34,934 nt of DNA from Alphaproteobacteria bacterium (GTDB taxonomy: Bacteria > Pseudomonadota > Alphaproteobacteria > ATCC43930 > CGMCC-115725), in contig JAJPHB010000065.1 in assembly GCA_021325525.1 (NCBI GenBank), positions 1 to 34,934 of the forward strand, written 5' to 3'. The position numbers and the translations under genes were made by a program. The notes beneath the pieces are model-generated. The model saw only the letters and a list, made by a program, of their open reading frames with translations, was not told where the DNA came from and searched no databases. Below are positions 22,880-32,368 of this stretch, one piece after another. Positions within the stretch are counted from its first letter, which is position 1; the number at the start of each line of letters is the position of its first letter.

Positions 22880-22883
<4 letters not shown>
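22419..22883 (+). CDS. Rrf2 family regulator of the SUF operon (SufR/IscR-like)
   Basis: This 154-residue regulator should bind an Fe-S cluster and adjust SUF expression to cluster demand. The winged helix is at the N-terminus: [34 protein letters not shown] (33-50), [15 protein letters not shown] (57-71). Three Cys residues, Cys92, Cys102 and Cys108, sit in the pattern C-x9-C-x5-C expected of cluster-binding Rrf2 proteins. [10 protein letters not shown] precedes them. Its last codons overlap sufB by 4 bases (ATGA), so it is the first gene of the operon and probably autoregulated through the inverted repeat at 22376-22392. The gene name is left blank because alphaproteobacterial naming varies. 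Confidence 0.93.
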
Positions 22884-24328
<1,445 letters not shown>

Positions 24329-24362
24329 GAGGCTGGATGGCTCTCCCCTCATCACCATTCCT

Positions 24363-24456
24363 CCCTCTCCCGCTTGCGGGAGAGGGTTGGGGTGAGGGCA
24401 TTGCGCCGCGGCACCCATTCGCCCTCACCCTGCCCTCTCCCGCAAGGGAGAGAGGG
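24363..24456. repeat. Pair of opposed REP-like palindromes inside the SUF operon
   Basis: The first unit is a perfect 11-bp stem with a 2-base loop (arms 24363-24373 and 24376-24386). The second is CCCTCTCCC...GGGAGAGAGGG (24433-24456). The flanks GGGTGAGGGC (24390-24399) and GCCCTCACCC (24421-24430) form an outer inverted repeat, so the two units point towards each other as in BIME elements. The element could stabilise upstream mRNA or lower expression of the genes after sufB. Confidence 0.75.
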
Positions 24457-24491
24457 TTTCATGGAGCGCGATTGCAGGATCGGACCTAGCG

Positions 24492-25247
<756 letters not shown>

Positions 25248-25252
25248 GCGGA

Positions 25253-26551
25253 ATGAGCGACATCAGGACGGGCTATATCGAGGCCTTCCAGAAACAGCGG
25301 GCGAAGAGCCGCGAGGCGGCGCGGCGCGCGGCGATCGCCCGCTTCGGCGAGCTCGGCCTGCCGACGCGGCGCGCGGAGAATTGGCGCTTCACCAATCTGC
25401 GGCCGCTGGAGCAAAGGCTCTTCCCGCCGGCGCCCGCCGGCACCGTCCCGGCCGCGACGCTGCCGCCCCTCTACCGGCTCGGCGTTCCGAGCCATCGCTT
25501 CGTTCTCGTCAACGGCCGCTTCGCGCCAGCGCTCTCGGATATGGGCGACTTGCCGCTCGGCGTCTCGCTGCGGCCGCTGGCCGAGTCCGCGCCGGCACTC
25601 GCCCCGGCCTTGGACGCGCCCTTCCTGCGCGAGAGCAACCCCTTCCTCGCGCTCAACGCCGCCTTCTTCGAGGACGGCTTCGATCTGTCGATGACCGATG
25701 TCGTCGCCGGCGAGCAGCCCTCGCCGCCGCCCGAGCTCGACCGGCCGATCGAGATCCTGCATCTTGCAGCGGCCGCGAACCCGGTCTCGCTTCATACGCG
25801 CAATCGGCTCTGCATCCCTCCCGGCCGGCGCTGCACGATCGTCGAGACCTTCGCCGGAAGCGGCCCCTATTGGACGAATGCCGTGCTGGAGATCGCGATC
25901 GGCGATGGCGCCGCGCTCCGCCATATCGTATTGCAGGACGAAGGGAAGGAGGCCGTTCACCTCGGCCATCGCCGCATCCGCCTCGGCGCCGGCGCCCGCT
26001 ATGACGGCTTCACCCTCGCCCTGGGCAGCCAGCTCTCGCGCCAGGACACCATCGTCACCATCGAGGGCGAGCGTGCGGAGTGCCTCCTGAACGGCGCCTA
26101 TCTTTTGCGCGGGTCGCAGGAAGCGACGATCGCGACCTTGATCGACCATGCGGCGCCCGGCAGCGCGACGCGCGAGGTCTTCAAGGGCGTCGTCGCGGAT
26201 CGCGCGCATGGCGTCTTCCAGGGCAAGATCGTGGTGCGCCAGGCGGCGCAGAAGACCGATGCGCACCAGCTCAACAAGAACCTCCTTCTCGGCCGGCAGG
26301 CGGTGGTCGACACCAAGCCCGAGCTCGAAATCTATGCCGATGACGTGAAATGCAGCCACGGCGCCGCGATCGGCGATCTCGACGAGAACGCGCTCTTTTA
26401 CCTGCGCGCCCGCGGCCTCACCGCGGCGGAAGCGCGGCGCATGCTGATCGACGCCTTCGCCGGCGAAGCGATCGACCTCGTCGCCGACGGCGCCGCCCGC
26501 TCCTATCTGCGCCGGCATCTCGAACGCTGGCTCGCCGCTCGCGAGGAATAA
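25253..26551 (+). CDS. sufD: Fe-S cluster assembly protein SufD
   Basis: This 432-residue paralogue of SufB completes the SufBC2D complex. Landmarks are RRAENWRFTNLRPLEQ (39-54), ESNPFLALNAAFFEDG, PIEILHLA, IPPGRRCTIVETF, LNGAYLLRGSQEATIATLIDHAAP, VFQGKIVVRQAAQKTDAHQLNKNLLL and LEIYADDVKCSHGAAIGDLDENALFYLRARG. His369 in CSHGA corresponds to the essential His360 of Escherichia coli SufD. ATG 25253 has GGAG 8 bases upstream; GTG 25244, which would overlap sufC as GTGA, is possible but less likely. The gene ends 8 bases before the sufS ATG. Confidence 0.96.
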   Translation: MSDIRTGYIEAFQKQRAKSREAARRAAIARFGELGLPTRRAENWRFTNLRPLEQRLFPPAPAGTVPAATLPPLYRLGVPSHRFVLVNGRFAPALSDMGDLPLGVSLRPLAESAPALAPALDAPFLRESNPFLALNAAFFEDGFDLSMTDVVAGEQPSPPPELDRPIEILHLAAAANPVSLHTRNRLCIPPGRRCTIVETFAGSGPYWTNAVLEIAIGDGAALRHIVLQDEGKEAVHLGHRRIRLGAGARYDGFTLALGSQLSRQDTIVTIEGERAECLLNGAYLLRGSQEATIATLIDHAAPGSATREVFKGVVADRAHGVFQGKIVVRQAAQKTDAHQLNKNLLLGRQAVVDTKPELEIYADDVKCSHGAAIGDLDENALFYLRARGLTAAEARRMLIDAFAGEAIDLVADGAARSYLRRHLERWLAAREE

Positions 26552-26559
26552 GGTCCGCC

Positions 26560-27816
26560 ATGTCGTCCATCGCCAATCTCCGCTCCGTCGAGGGCGCCGG
26601 CGCCACGCTCGATCCGCGCCGCCTCCGCCGCGACTTCCCCGTCTTCGAGCACAATCCCGGCCTCGTCTTCCTCGACACCGCGGCAAGCGCGCAGAAGCCG
26701 CGCGCGGTCATCGACGGGGTCGCCGAGTTCTACCGCCGCGACTACGCCAATGTGCATCGCGGCGTCTACCGCCTCTCGGCGCGCTCGACCGAGCTCTACG
26801 AGGAGGCGCGCGAGAAGGTGCGGCGCTTCATCAACGCCGCCGACCAGCGCGAGATCGTCTTCACCCGCGGCACGACCGAAGCGATCAACCTCGTCGCCAA
26901 TAGCTGGGGCCCAGCCTTCCTCGGCAAAGACGACGAGATCATCGTCACCGAGCTCGAGCACCACTCCAACATCGTGCCCTGGCAGATGCTGCGCGACCGC
27001 GTCGGCGCCAAGCTGGTCGTCGCGCCCATCGACGCGACGGGCGGCCTCGACATGGCGGTCTTCGAGCGCCTCCTGTCGCCGCGCACCAAGCTCGTCGCGG
27101 TGACCCATGTCGCGAACGCGACCGGCGCCATGCCGCCCGTCGCCTCGATCGTGCGCCTCGCCCACGAGAAGGGCGCGAAAGTCCTCGTCGACGGCGCCCA
27201 GGCGGCGCCGCGCATGCCGATCGACGTCCAGGCGCTGGGCTGCGATTTCTACGCCTTCTCCGGCCACAAGACCTATGGCCCTTCCGGCATCGGCGCCCTC
27301 TACGGCCGCCGTGAGCTGCTGGAGGCGATGCCGCCCTGGCAGGGCGGCGGCGACATGATTCTCACCGTCACCTTCGAGAAGACTGTTTATAACGAGCTGC
27401 CGCACAAATTCGAGGCGGGAACGCCCGACATCTCCGGCGCCATCGGCCTCGGCCTCGCCATCGACTATCTGCAGGGCCTTGGCCTCGACCGCATCGAGGA
27501 GCATGAGGCGGCGCTCACCGGCTATGGCATCGACGCGCTCGCGGCGCTGCCGGGCGTCCGCGTCGTCGGCGCCGGCCAGCGGCGGCTCGGCGTCCTCTCC
27601 TTCGAGGTCGAGGGCATCCATCCGCACGACCTCGCGACGGTGCTCGATCAGCACAAGGTGGCGGTGCGGGCCGGCCACCATTGCGCCCAACCTCTGATGG
27701 AGAAGCTCGGCCTCGCCGCCACGACCCGCGCCTCGCTCGGCCTTTACAACGACGAGCGCGACATCGACGCGCTCGCGGCGGCGATCAGGGCGGCGCAGGA
27801 GATGTTCGTCCGATGA
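26560..27816 (+). CDS. sufS: Cysteine desulfurase SufS
   Basis: This 418-residue PLP enzyme takes sulfur from L-cysteine for cluster building. LDPRRLRRDFPVFEHN and GLVFLDTAASAQKP open the protein, then FTRGTTEAINLVANSW (101-116) and ELEHHSNIVPWQ (131-142, His135 stacks on the cofactor). The PLP lysine is Lys237 in FSGHKTYGPSGIGALYG, and the persulfide Cys is Cys375 in RAGHHCAQPLM. The short loop before that Cys marks group II desulfurases. An AAGG site lies 6 bases before ATG 26560. Its stop overlaps the following sufU-type gene by 4 bases, so the two products are probably made together and act as donor and acceptor. Confidence 0.97.
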   Translation: MSSIANLRSVEGAGATLDPRRLRRDFPVFEHNPGLVFLDTAASAQKPRAVIDGVAEFYRRDYANVHRGVYRLSARSTELYEEAREKVRRFINAADQREIVFTRGTTEAINLVANSWGPAFLGKDDEIIVTELEHHSNIVPWQMLRDRVGAKLVVAPIDATGGLDMAVFERLLSPRTKLVAVTHVANATGAMPPVASIVRLAHEKGAKVLVDGAQAAPRMPIDVQALGCDFYAFSGHKTYGPSGIGALYGRRELLEAMPPWQGGGDMILTVTFEKTVYNELPHKFEAGTPDISGAIGLGLAIDYLQGLGLDRIEEHEAALTGYGIDALAALPGVRVVGAGQRRLGVLSFEVEGIHPHDLATVLDQHKVAVRAGHHCAQPLMEKLGLAATTRASLGLYNDERDIDALAAAIRAAQEMFVR

Positions 27817-28280
27817 TGGATCTGCGCGAGCTCTACCAGGACATCATCCTCGACCATTCGCGGCATCCGCGCAATGCGCGGGCGATCGCGCAGCCCTCGC
27901 ATTTCGCGCATGGCCACAACCCGCTCTGCGGCGACCGCGTGACCATCTATCTCGCGCTCGAGGGCGACCGCATCGCCGATGTGAGCTTCGAGGGCCGCGG
28001 CTGCGCCATCTCCACCGCCTCGGCCTCGCTGATGACCGAGATCCTCAAAGGCAAGAGCATCGCCGAGGCCGAGACGCTCTTCCGCAGCTTCCATGCCAAG
28101 GTGACGGGCGGCGAGGCCCCCGCCGCCCCCGAGAGCCTCGAAGACGATCTCGACCGGCTCGAGCCGCTGACCGGCGTCAAGGCCTTCCCGGTCCGCGTCA
28201 AATGCGCGACCCTGCCCTGGCATGCCCTCGAAGCCGCGCTGAAGAGCGGCGCACTGGGCGCGACGGTGAAGACGGAATGA
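27813..28280 (+). CDS. sufU: SufU-type (NifU/IscU-fold) Fe-S assembly protein
   Basis: This 155-residue protein has the SufU set of ligands: Cys39 and Asp41 in NPLCGDRV, Cys64 in GRGCAIS, Cys131 in VRVKCATLPW. An insertion of about 20 residues (GEAPAAPESLEDDLDRLEPL) before the last Cys separates SufU from IscU. SufU proteins bind zinc and accept sulfur from SufS to pass to SufB. YQDIILDHSRHPRNAR near the N-terminus is a family signature. It overlaps sufS (ATGA) and sufT (ATGA), so it is within the operon. Gram-negative SUF systems often use SufE instead. Confidence 0.93.
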   Translation: MMDLRELYQDIILDHSRHPRNARAIAQPSHFAHGHNPLCGDRVTIYLALEGDRIADVSFEGRGCAISTASASLMTEILKGKSIAEAETLFRSFHAKVTGGEAPAAPESLEDDLDRLEPLTGVKAFPVRVKCATLPWHALEAALKSGALGATVKTE

Positions 28281-28696
28281 GCGGCGAGAAACGCGGCGGC
28301 GGGCGCTTCGACGACGGCAAGGATTTCTTCGACTTCCTGCCGCGGCGCCCGGCGGAGGGCGAGGCCGCGCGGCCCGAATCGGCGGCCGGCGACGCGGCGC
28401 TGCAGGAGCGCGTCATCGCCGCGCTGAAGACGGTGCGCGACCCGGAGATCCCCGCGAACCTCGTCGATCTCGGCCTCATCTACGATCTGGTCGTGACGGC
28501 GGATGGCCGGGTCTATGTCGAAATGACCCTGACGACGCCCGCCTGCCCGGTCGCCGGCAGCCTGCCGGGCGAGGTCGAGCGCGTGCTGCGCGCCGTGCCG
28601 GGCGTCAGCGATGTCGCCGTCAAGCTGGTCTGGACGCCGCCCTGGACGCAGGAGCGGATGAGCGAGGAGGCGCGGCTCGAGCTGGGCCTGCTGTGA
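28277..28696 (+). CDS. sufT: Fe-S maturation factor SufT (DUF59/MIP18 domain)
   Basis: This 139-residue protein has an N-terminal linker of about 45 residues and then a DUF59 domain: LQERVIAALKTVRDPEIPANLVDLGLIYDLVV, VYVEMTLTTPACPVAGSLPGEVERVL, and VKLVWTPPWTQERMSEEARLELGLL. The DPEIPxNLVDLGLI motif and the Cys in TPACPVAG are diagnostic. SufT helps mature Fe-S proteins under cluster demand. It is the last gene of the SUF operon here. An A-type carrier (sufA) usually found next to sufT is not present in the following sequence. Confidence 0.94.
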   Translation: MSGEKRGGGRFDDGKDFFDFLPRRPAEGEAARPESAAGDAALQERVIAALKTVRDPEIPANLVDLGLIYDLVVTADGRVYVEMTLTTPACPVAGSLPGEVERVLRAVPGVSDVAVKLVWTPPWTQERMSEEARLELGLL

Positions 28697-28739
28697 TCTT
28701 CGTCAACGACAGGTTGCGTGGATCTTCCTAAAATCGGCT

Positions 28740-28772
28740 CTCGTGACCCGCTGGAACGGGTCCAGTCACGAG
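28740..28772 (+). promoter_or_regulatory. Hairpin overlapping a ribosome binding site
   Basis: CTCGT-GACCCG (28740-28750) can pair with CGGGTC (28757-28762) and ACGAG (28768-28772), giving an 11-bp stem with a CTGGAA loop and a 5-base bulge. An alternative pairs CTCGTGAC with GTCACGAG (8 bp). The 3' arm ends inside the AGGAG site (28771-28775) of the next gene, so folding would lower its translation. Confidence 0.45.
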
Positions 28773-28783
28773 GAGACGATTTG

Positions 28784-29116
28784 ATGCCACGCATGTCGAT
28801 CAAGATGAACAAGGACGGAACGCCCGCGAAGGCGGTAAAGCAGGGCGAGAAATCGACCGCCATCGAAGTCCAGGTCACCTACGATTCCAAGGTCAATATC
28901 AAGGGGCATGAGAAGGACGTGTTCCTGACCGCGCTCGGTCTCAAGAAGCTGCACGGGACCGAGAAGGCTCAGGGCGTCGGCAACATCCCGGCGAAGGGCT
29001 ACATCCATTGCGGCGACGACACGCTCTATCTCGTCAGCCGTCTCGACACGGCAAAGCATACGATCCAGATCGACAAGCAGGGGAAGGTCAGCAGCGGCGT
29101 CCACAAATTCGGCTGA
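28784..29116 (+). CDS. Hypothetical protein, 110 residues
   Basis: I do not recognise this protein. It is Lys-rich (PRMSIKMNKDGTPAKAVKQGEK at the start), with strand-like segments STAIEVQVTYDSKVNIKG, KGYIHCGDDTLYLVSRLD and HTIQIDKQGKVSSGVHKFG, suggesting a small beta-rich, basic cytoplasmic protein. A single Cys (in YIHCGDD) is present. There is no signal peptide. AGGAG lies 8 bases before ATG 28784 and is partly held in a hairpin. It follows sufT by 87 bases and is convergent with an M48 protease gene. Any link to Fe-S assembly rests on position alone. Confidence 0.75.
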   Translation: MPRMSIKMNKDGTPAKAVKQGEKSTAIEVQVTYDSKVNIKGHEKDVFLTALGLKKLHGTEKAQGVGNIPAKGYIHCGDDTLYLVSRLDTAKHTIQIDKQGKVSSGVHKFG

Positions 29117-29123
29117 CGCGCAA

Positions 29124-29150
29124 GCGGCGTCCGCACTCGGCGGGCGCCGC
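29124..29150. terminator. Weak terminator candidate
   Basis: GCGGCG (29124-29129) and CGCCGC (29145-29150) can pair with a 15-base GC-rich loop between two convergent genes. There is no T-tract, and the stem is short. Confidence 0.25.
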
Positions 29151-29164
29151 ATGACCCCCGCGCC

Positions 29165-29944
29165 TCACGCCGGGCGGTAGTTCTGCATCGCCTCGGGCAA
29201 GAGGCGTTCGAGCTCGGCGATGCGGTTTTGATCGCTCGGGTGATCCGAGAGAAGCTCCGGCACGGCTCCCGATTGCGCCTGCGCCATCATCCGCCGCCAG
29301 AAGGCGATGGCGTCCCGCGGATCGTAGCCGGCGCGCGCCATCAGATCGAGGCCGATATGGTCGGCCTCGTATTCCTGCTGACGCGAGAAGGGCAGCTCGA
29401 GGCCGAAGGTCGCGCCGGCCCCAAGCAGTGCGCCCAGAAGCTGCTGGCTCTGCGGATTGCCGCCGCCGAGCACGCCGCTGGCGAGGTTGGTGCCGGCTTC
29501 GACCAGCTCGGAGCGGCTGATGCGCTCGGCGCTGTGATGGGCCATCACATGGCCGATCTCGTGGGCGAGCACGGTCGCGAGCCCGGCATCGTTCTGCGCC
29601 ACGGGCAGCATGCCGGCATAAACGGCGACCTTGCCGCCGGGCAGGGCGAAGGCGTTCACCTTCGGCTCGGCGATGACGATGAACTGCCAGTTCTCCTTGA
29701 GCCCGCTCGCCGCGGCGAGGCGGCGGCCGACGCGCTCCACCATCGCATTGGCGGCGGGATCATGTGAAATCGGGCTCTTCTGCTCGACCTCGGCAAAGGC
29801 CTGATCGCCGAGCTGCGCCTCGGTCGAAGGATCGAGGAGGTTGAGCTGGCTGCGCCCGGTGATCGGCACCGTGGTGCAGGCGGCAAGCAGGGTGAAGAGG
29901 ACGACAGCGCCGAGGCGCGGCTTGCGGCAATGCGGCTGCGGCAT
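29165..29944 (-). CDS. M48 family metalloprotease, lipoprotein
   Basis: This 259-residue protein has a lipoprotein signal: a basic start, hydrophobic residues 12-22 and lipobox LLAAC with Cys23. The protease core follows, with FIVIAEPKVNAFALPGGKVAVYAGML (88-113), the zinc motif HEIGH (128-132) within VLAHEIGHVMAHHSAER, and EYEADHIGLDLMARAGYDP (191-209) providing the third ligand. LLSDHPSDQNRIAEL is a family end motif. Such envelope proteases (LoiP/BepA type) clear misfolded outer-membrane proteins. The protein is anchored to a membrane on the periplasmic side. GAGG lies before the ATG. It is divergent from the GST gene. Confidence 0.93.
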   Translation of the reverse strand: MPQPHCRKPRLGAVVLFTLLAACTTVPITGRSQLNLLDPSTEAQLGDQAFAEVEQKSPISHDPAANAMVERVGRRLAAASGLKENWQFIVIAEPKVNAFALPGGKVAVYAGMLPVAQNDAGLATVLAHEIGHVMAHHSAERISRSELVEAGTNLASGVLGGGNPQSQQLLGALLGAGATFGLELPFSRQQEYEADHIGLDLMARAGYDPRDAIAFWRRMMAQAQSGAVPELLSDHPSDQNRIAELERLLPEAMQNYRPA

Positions 29945-30081
29945 GGGCGATCCTCGCGGCTCGCGACGGTTTCTGCCTCATGAACGCCGCAGGCAAGCCG
30001 ATGGCCGAGGGCGAGGCGCCGCTGTTGCCCTCGCCCGCGTTATGCTCTTCAATCCGCCCACCGATCAGCGGAGGGAACGCC

Positions 30082-30702
30082 ATGCTGAAGATTTGGGGGC
30101 GAGCCAATTCGTCGAATGTGCAGAAGGTGTTGTGGGCCTGCGAGGAAATCGGCATCGCCTTCGAGCGCATCGATGCCGGCGGCGCTTTCGGGAAGACGAA
30201 GGAGCCGGCCTATCTCGCGATGAATCCGAACGGCCTCGTGCCCACGGTCGAGGACGGCAAGACGATTCTCTGGGAATCGAACACCATCCTGCGCTATCTC
30301 GCGACGACGCGCGGCGCCGACCGCCTCTACCCGAAGGACCCGGTTCAGCGCAGCATCGTCGAGCGCTGGATGGATTGGCAGCTCGCCTCGGTCAACGCGC
30401 CGATGGCGGTGCTCCTCTTCGGCCATTACCGCACGCCGCCTGAGCAGCGCGACCCGGCAGCGCTCGAAGACGCGCGGCAGCGCGCGATCGGCGTCTGGAG
30501 CATCCTCGAAAGCTGCCTCGGCGAGACCGGCTACGTCGCCGGCGCGGACTTCACTCTCGCCGACATCTGCCTCGGCATGTATGTCCACCGCTGGTTCTCT
30601 TACCCGATCGAGCGGCCGCAGACGCCGCGCCTCGCGAAATACTACGAGCGCATCGGAGAGCGGCCAGGCTGCCGCAAGCACGTCCTGGGCCCCGTCACCT
30701 GA
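30082..30702 (+). CDS. Glutathione S-transferase family protein
   Basis: This 206-residue cytosolic GST has a thioredoxin-like N-terminal domain: LKIWGRANSSNVQKVLWACEE (2-22) with Ser10 or Ser11 as likely catalytic residue, NPNGLVPTVEDG, and WESNTILRYLA containing the ESNT glutathione-binding motif. The all-helical C-terminal domain has VERWMDWQLASVNAPM, then FTLADICLGMYVHRW. ATG 30082 is preceded by GGAGGG 7 bases away; the longer frame from 29980 is not supported. The electrophile is unknown. It has no clear operon partner; cytochrome c' follows on the same strand after 160 bases. Confidence 0.92.
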   Translation: MLKIWGRANSSNVQKVLWACEEIGIAFERIDAGGAFGKTKEPAYLAMNPNGLVPTVEDGKTILWESNTILRYLATTRGADRLYPKDPVQRSIVERWMDWQLASVNAPMAVLLFGHYRTPPEQRDPAALEDARQRAIGVWSILESCLGETGYVAGADFTLADICLGMYVHRWFSYPIERPQTPRLAKYYERIGERPGCRKHVLGPVT

Positions 30703-30862
30703 CCCGGCCCTCATTTCACGGCCGATAAAATCCTTGTGACGTGGACGTTGCAGGCGGTGCGCCCAGCGCTTGCCTGCGACATAGTGGCTTTGGTCGGACA
30801 ACTGGAGAATGACCGGGACCCGTGCCACAGACGAAGCTCGGAACTTGCAGGGGAAAGCCAGG

Positions 30863-31342
30863 ATGAAGCGGATGATGGGGCGCGTTGCTGTGATCGGGGC
30901 CGTCGTCGCGGCGCTGGGCTGGAGCGCGGCGGTCGTCGCGCAAAACGGCGAAGGCGAGGCGGTCGTCAAGGATCGCCAGGCCGCCATGAAGCAGCAAGGC
31001 ACCGATCTCAACAATATCAAGAAGTTCCTCGACGGCAGCGTCGATCAAGCCGACGCCGTCAAAGCCGCCGGCGAGCTCGTCACGATCGGTCAGGCCCTGC
31101 CCAACCGCTTTCCCAAGGGGACCAGCAGCGCGGAGATGCCGGGCAAGACGCGGGCGAAGCCGGCGATCTGGGCGGAGTGGGACAAGTTCCTCGCGGCGCA
31201 AAAGAACTATGTCGCCGAGGTGCAGAAGCTCGAAGCCGCGCTCAAGGGCGGCGACAAGACGGCGATCCAGGCGCAGTGGACGAGCGTCGCCAAGAATGGC
31301 TGCGGCGGCTGCCACGGCCCGTTCCGCGAACCCGCGAGCTGA
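30863..31342 (+). CDS. Periplasmic cytochrome c' (c-556 type)
   Basis: This 159-residue precursor has an N-terminal signal peptide (MKRMMGRVAVIGAVVAALGW, cleavage probably after AVVA near 26). The mature protein is a four-helix bundle with the heme-binding CGGCH at 147-151, close to the C-terminus, as in cytochromes c'. The middle helices LNNIKKFLDG, IWAEWDKFLAAQKNYVAEVQKLEAAL fit the family. The role is likely gas or radical binding, or electron transfer in the periplasm. ATG 30863 was chosen because the signal peptide starts there. An imperfect inverted repeat lies upstream (30747-30780). Confidence 0.9.
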   Translation: MKRMMGRVAVIGAVVAALGWSAAVVAQNGEGEAVVKDRQAAMKQQGTDLNNIKKFLDGSVDQADAVKAAGELVTIGQALPNRFPKGTSSAEMPGKTRAKPAIWAEWDKFLAAQKNYVAEVQKLEAALKGGDKTAIQAQWTSVAKNGCGGCHGPFREPAS

Positions 31343-31447
31343 GCCCCCGGCTTCCCCCTCCGCTTCCCCTGGACGGCGGCGCCGCGCGGCTGCATTCTGC
31401 CGGCCCGGGCATGTCAGCCCGGGCACGTCAGCAAGGGGTGAGCGCGA

Positions 31448-32227
31448 ATGGATTTCGGCATCGCCGGCAAATCGGCGCTGGTCTGCGCCGCCAGCAAAGG
31501 CCTCGGCAAGGGCTGCGCCCTCAACCTCGCGCGCGAGGGCGTGAGGCTCACCATCACCGCGCGCGGCAAGGAAGCGCTCGAAGCGACGGCGGCGGAGATC
31601 CGCAAGGAGACGGGCGTTTCGGTCACGGCGGTGAGCTGCGACATCACGACGCCGGAAGGGCGCAAGGCGGCGCTCGCCGCCTGCCCCGAGCCGGACATTC
31701 TCGTCAATAATGCGGGCGGGCCGCCGCCCGGCGATTTCCGCGAATGGGACCGCGAGGTGTGGCTGAAGGCGCTCGACGCCAACATGCTGACGCCGATCGA
31801 GCTCATCAAGGCGACGGTCGACGGCATGATCCGGCGGCGCTTCGGCCGCATCGTCAACATCACTTCGAGCGCGGTCAAGGCACCCATCGACATTCTCGGC
31901 CTCTCGAACGGGGCGCGTTCGGGCTTGACCGGGTTCATCGCCGGCATCGCTCGCAAGACGGTGCGCCACAACGTCACCATCAACAACCTGCTCCCCGGCG
32001 CGATCGAGACCGACCGGCTGCGCGCCAATTTCGCCGCCGTCGCCAAGGCGAAGGGCATCAGCATCGAGGAGGCGCGCGCCGAGCGCATGGCGGAAATACC
32101 CGCCGGCCGCTTCGGCACGATCGAGGATTTCGGCGCCGCCTGCGCCTTTCTCTGCAGCCGGCAGGCGAGCTACATCACGGGCCAGAACTGGCTCGTCGAT
32201 GGCGGGATGTATCCCGGGACCTTCTGA
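31448..32227 (+). CDS. SDR-fold oxidoreductase with atypical active site
   Basis: This 259-residue Rossmann protein has the cofactor segment CAASKGLGKGCALNLAREG (13-31), VNNAGGPPPG (87-95) and NITSSAVKAP (137-146) with Ser140/Ser141. It ends in ASYITGQNWLVDGG. The YxxxK catalytic pair is not there: LGLSNGARSGLTGF (150-163) puts Ser153 and Arg157 at these positions. FabG-like annotation is usual for such proteins but not secure. The ribosome site GGGGTG lies before ATG 31448. Its group differs from the SDR at 21536 although the substitutions are similar. No partner genes suggest a substrate. Confidence 0.87.
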   Translation: MDFGIAGKSALVCAASKGLGKGCALNLAREGVRLTITARGKEALEATAAEIRKETGVSVTAVSCDITTPEGRKAALAACPEPDILVNNAGGPPPGDFREWDREVWLKALDANMLTPIELIKATVDGMIRRRFGRIVNITSSAVKAPIDILGLSNGARSGLTGFIAGIARKTVRHNVTINNLLPGAIETDRLRANFAAVAKAKGISIEEARAERMAEIPAGRFGTIEDFGAACAFLCSRQASYITGQNWLVDGGMYPGTF

Positions 32228-32329
32228 TCCGTGCAGAGCCGCGACTTGGCCGGAAGTCAGCAACTTTAAGTAATATTGAAATCCGTAAAATCACCGGGAT
32301 TAACGCCTCCTCCATAGACGCTCGCTTAC

Positions 32330-32361
32330 ATTCGCCAGGAACGGAGCAGTTCCCGGCGAAT
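32330..32361 (+). promoter_or_regulatory. Long hairpin directly before the rlpA-like start
   Basis: ATTCGCC-A-GGAAC (32330-32342) pairs with GTTCC-C-GGCGAAT (32349-32361): 12 base pairs with one A-C mismatch and a GGAGCA loop. It ends 7 bases before ATG 32369. No other ribosome site is visible, and the only GGAG is in the loop. Confidence 0.5.
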
Positions 32362-32368
32362 CGCGACG

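Noticed and set aside
24329-24491. Possible CRISPR-like repeats between sufB and sufC
   Set aside because: There are only two palindromic units in opposite orientation, with no regular spacers or cas genes; they are REP-like.
30747-30780. Inverted repeat GTTGCAGGC / GCCTGCGAC upstream of cytochrome c'
   Set aside because: One mismatch in 9 and a 16-base loop; in such GC-rich DNA this can occur by chance, and its position suits neither a terminator nor an evident operator.
30716-32263. 515-residue minus-strand ORF opposite the cytochrome c' and SDR genes
   Set aside because: Covers two unrelated plus-strand genes and has shadow-type composition.
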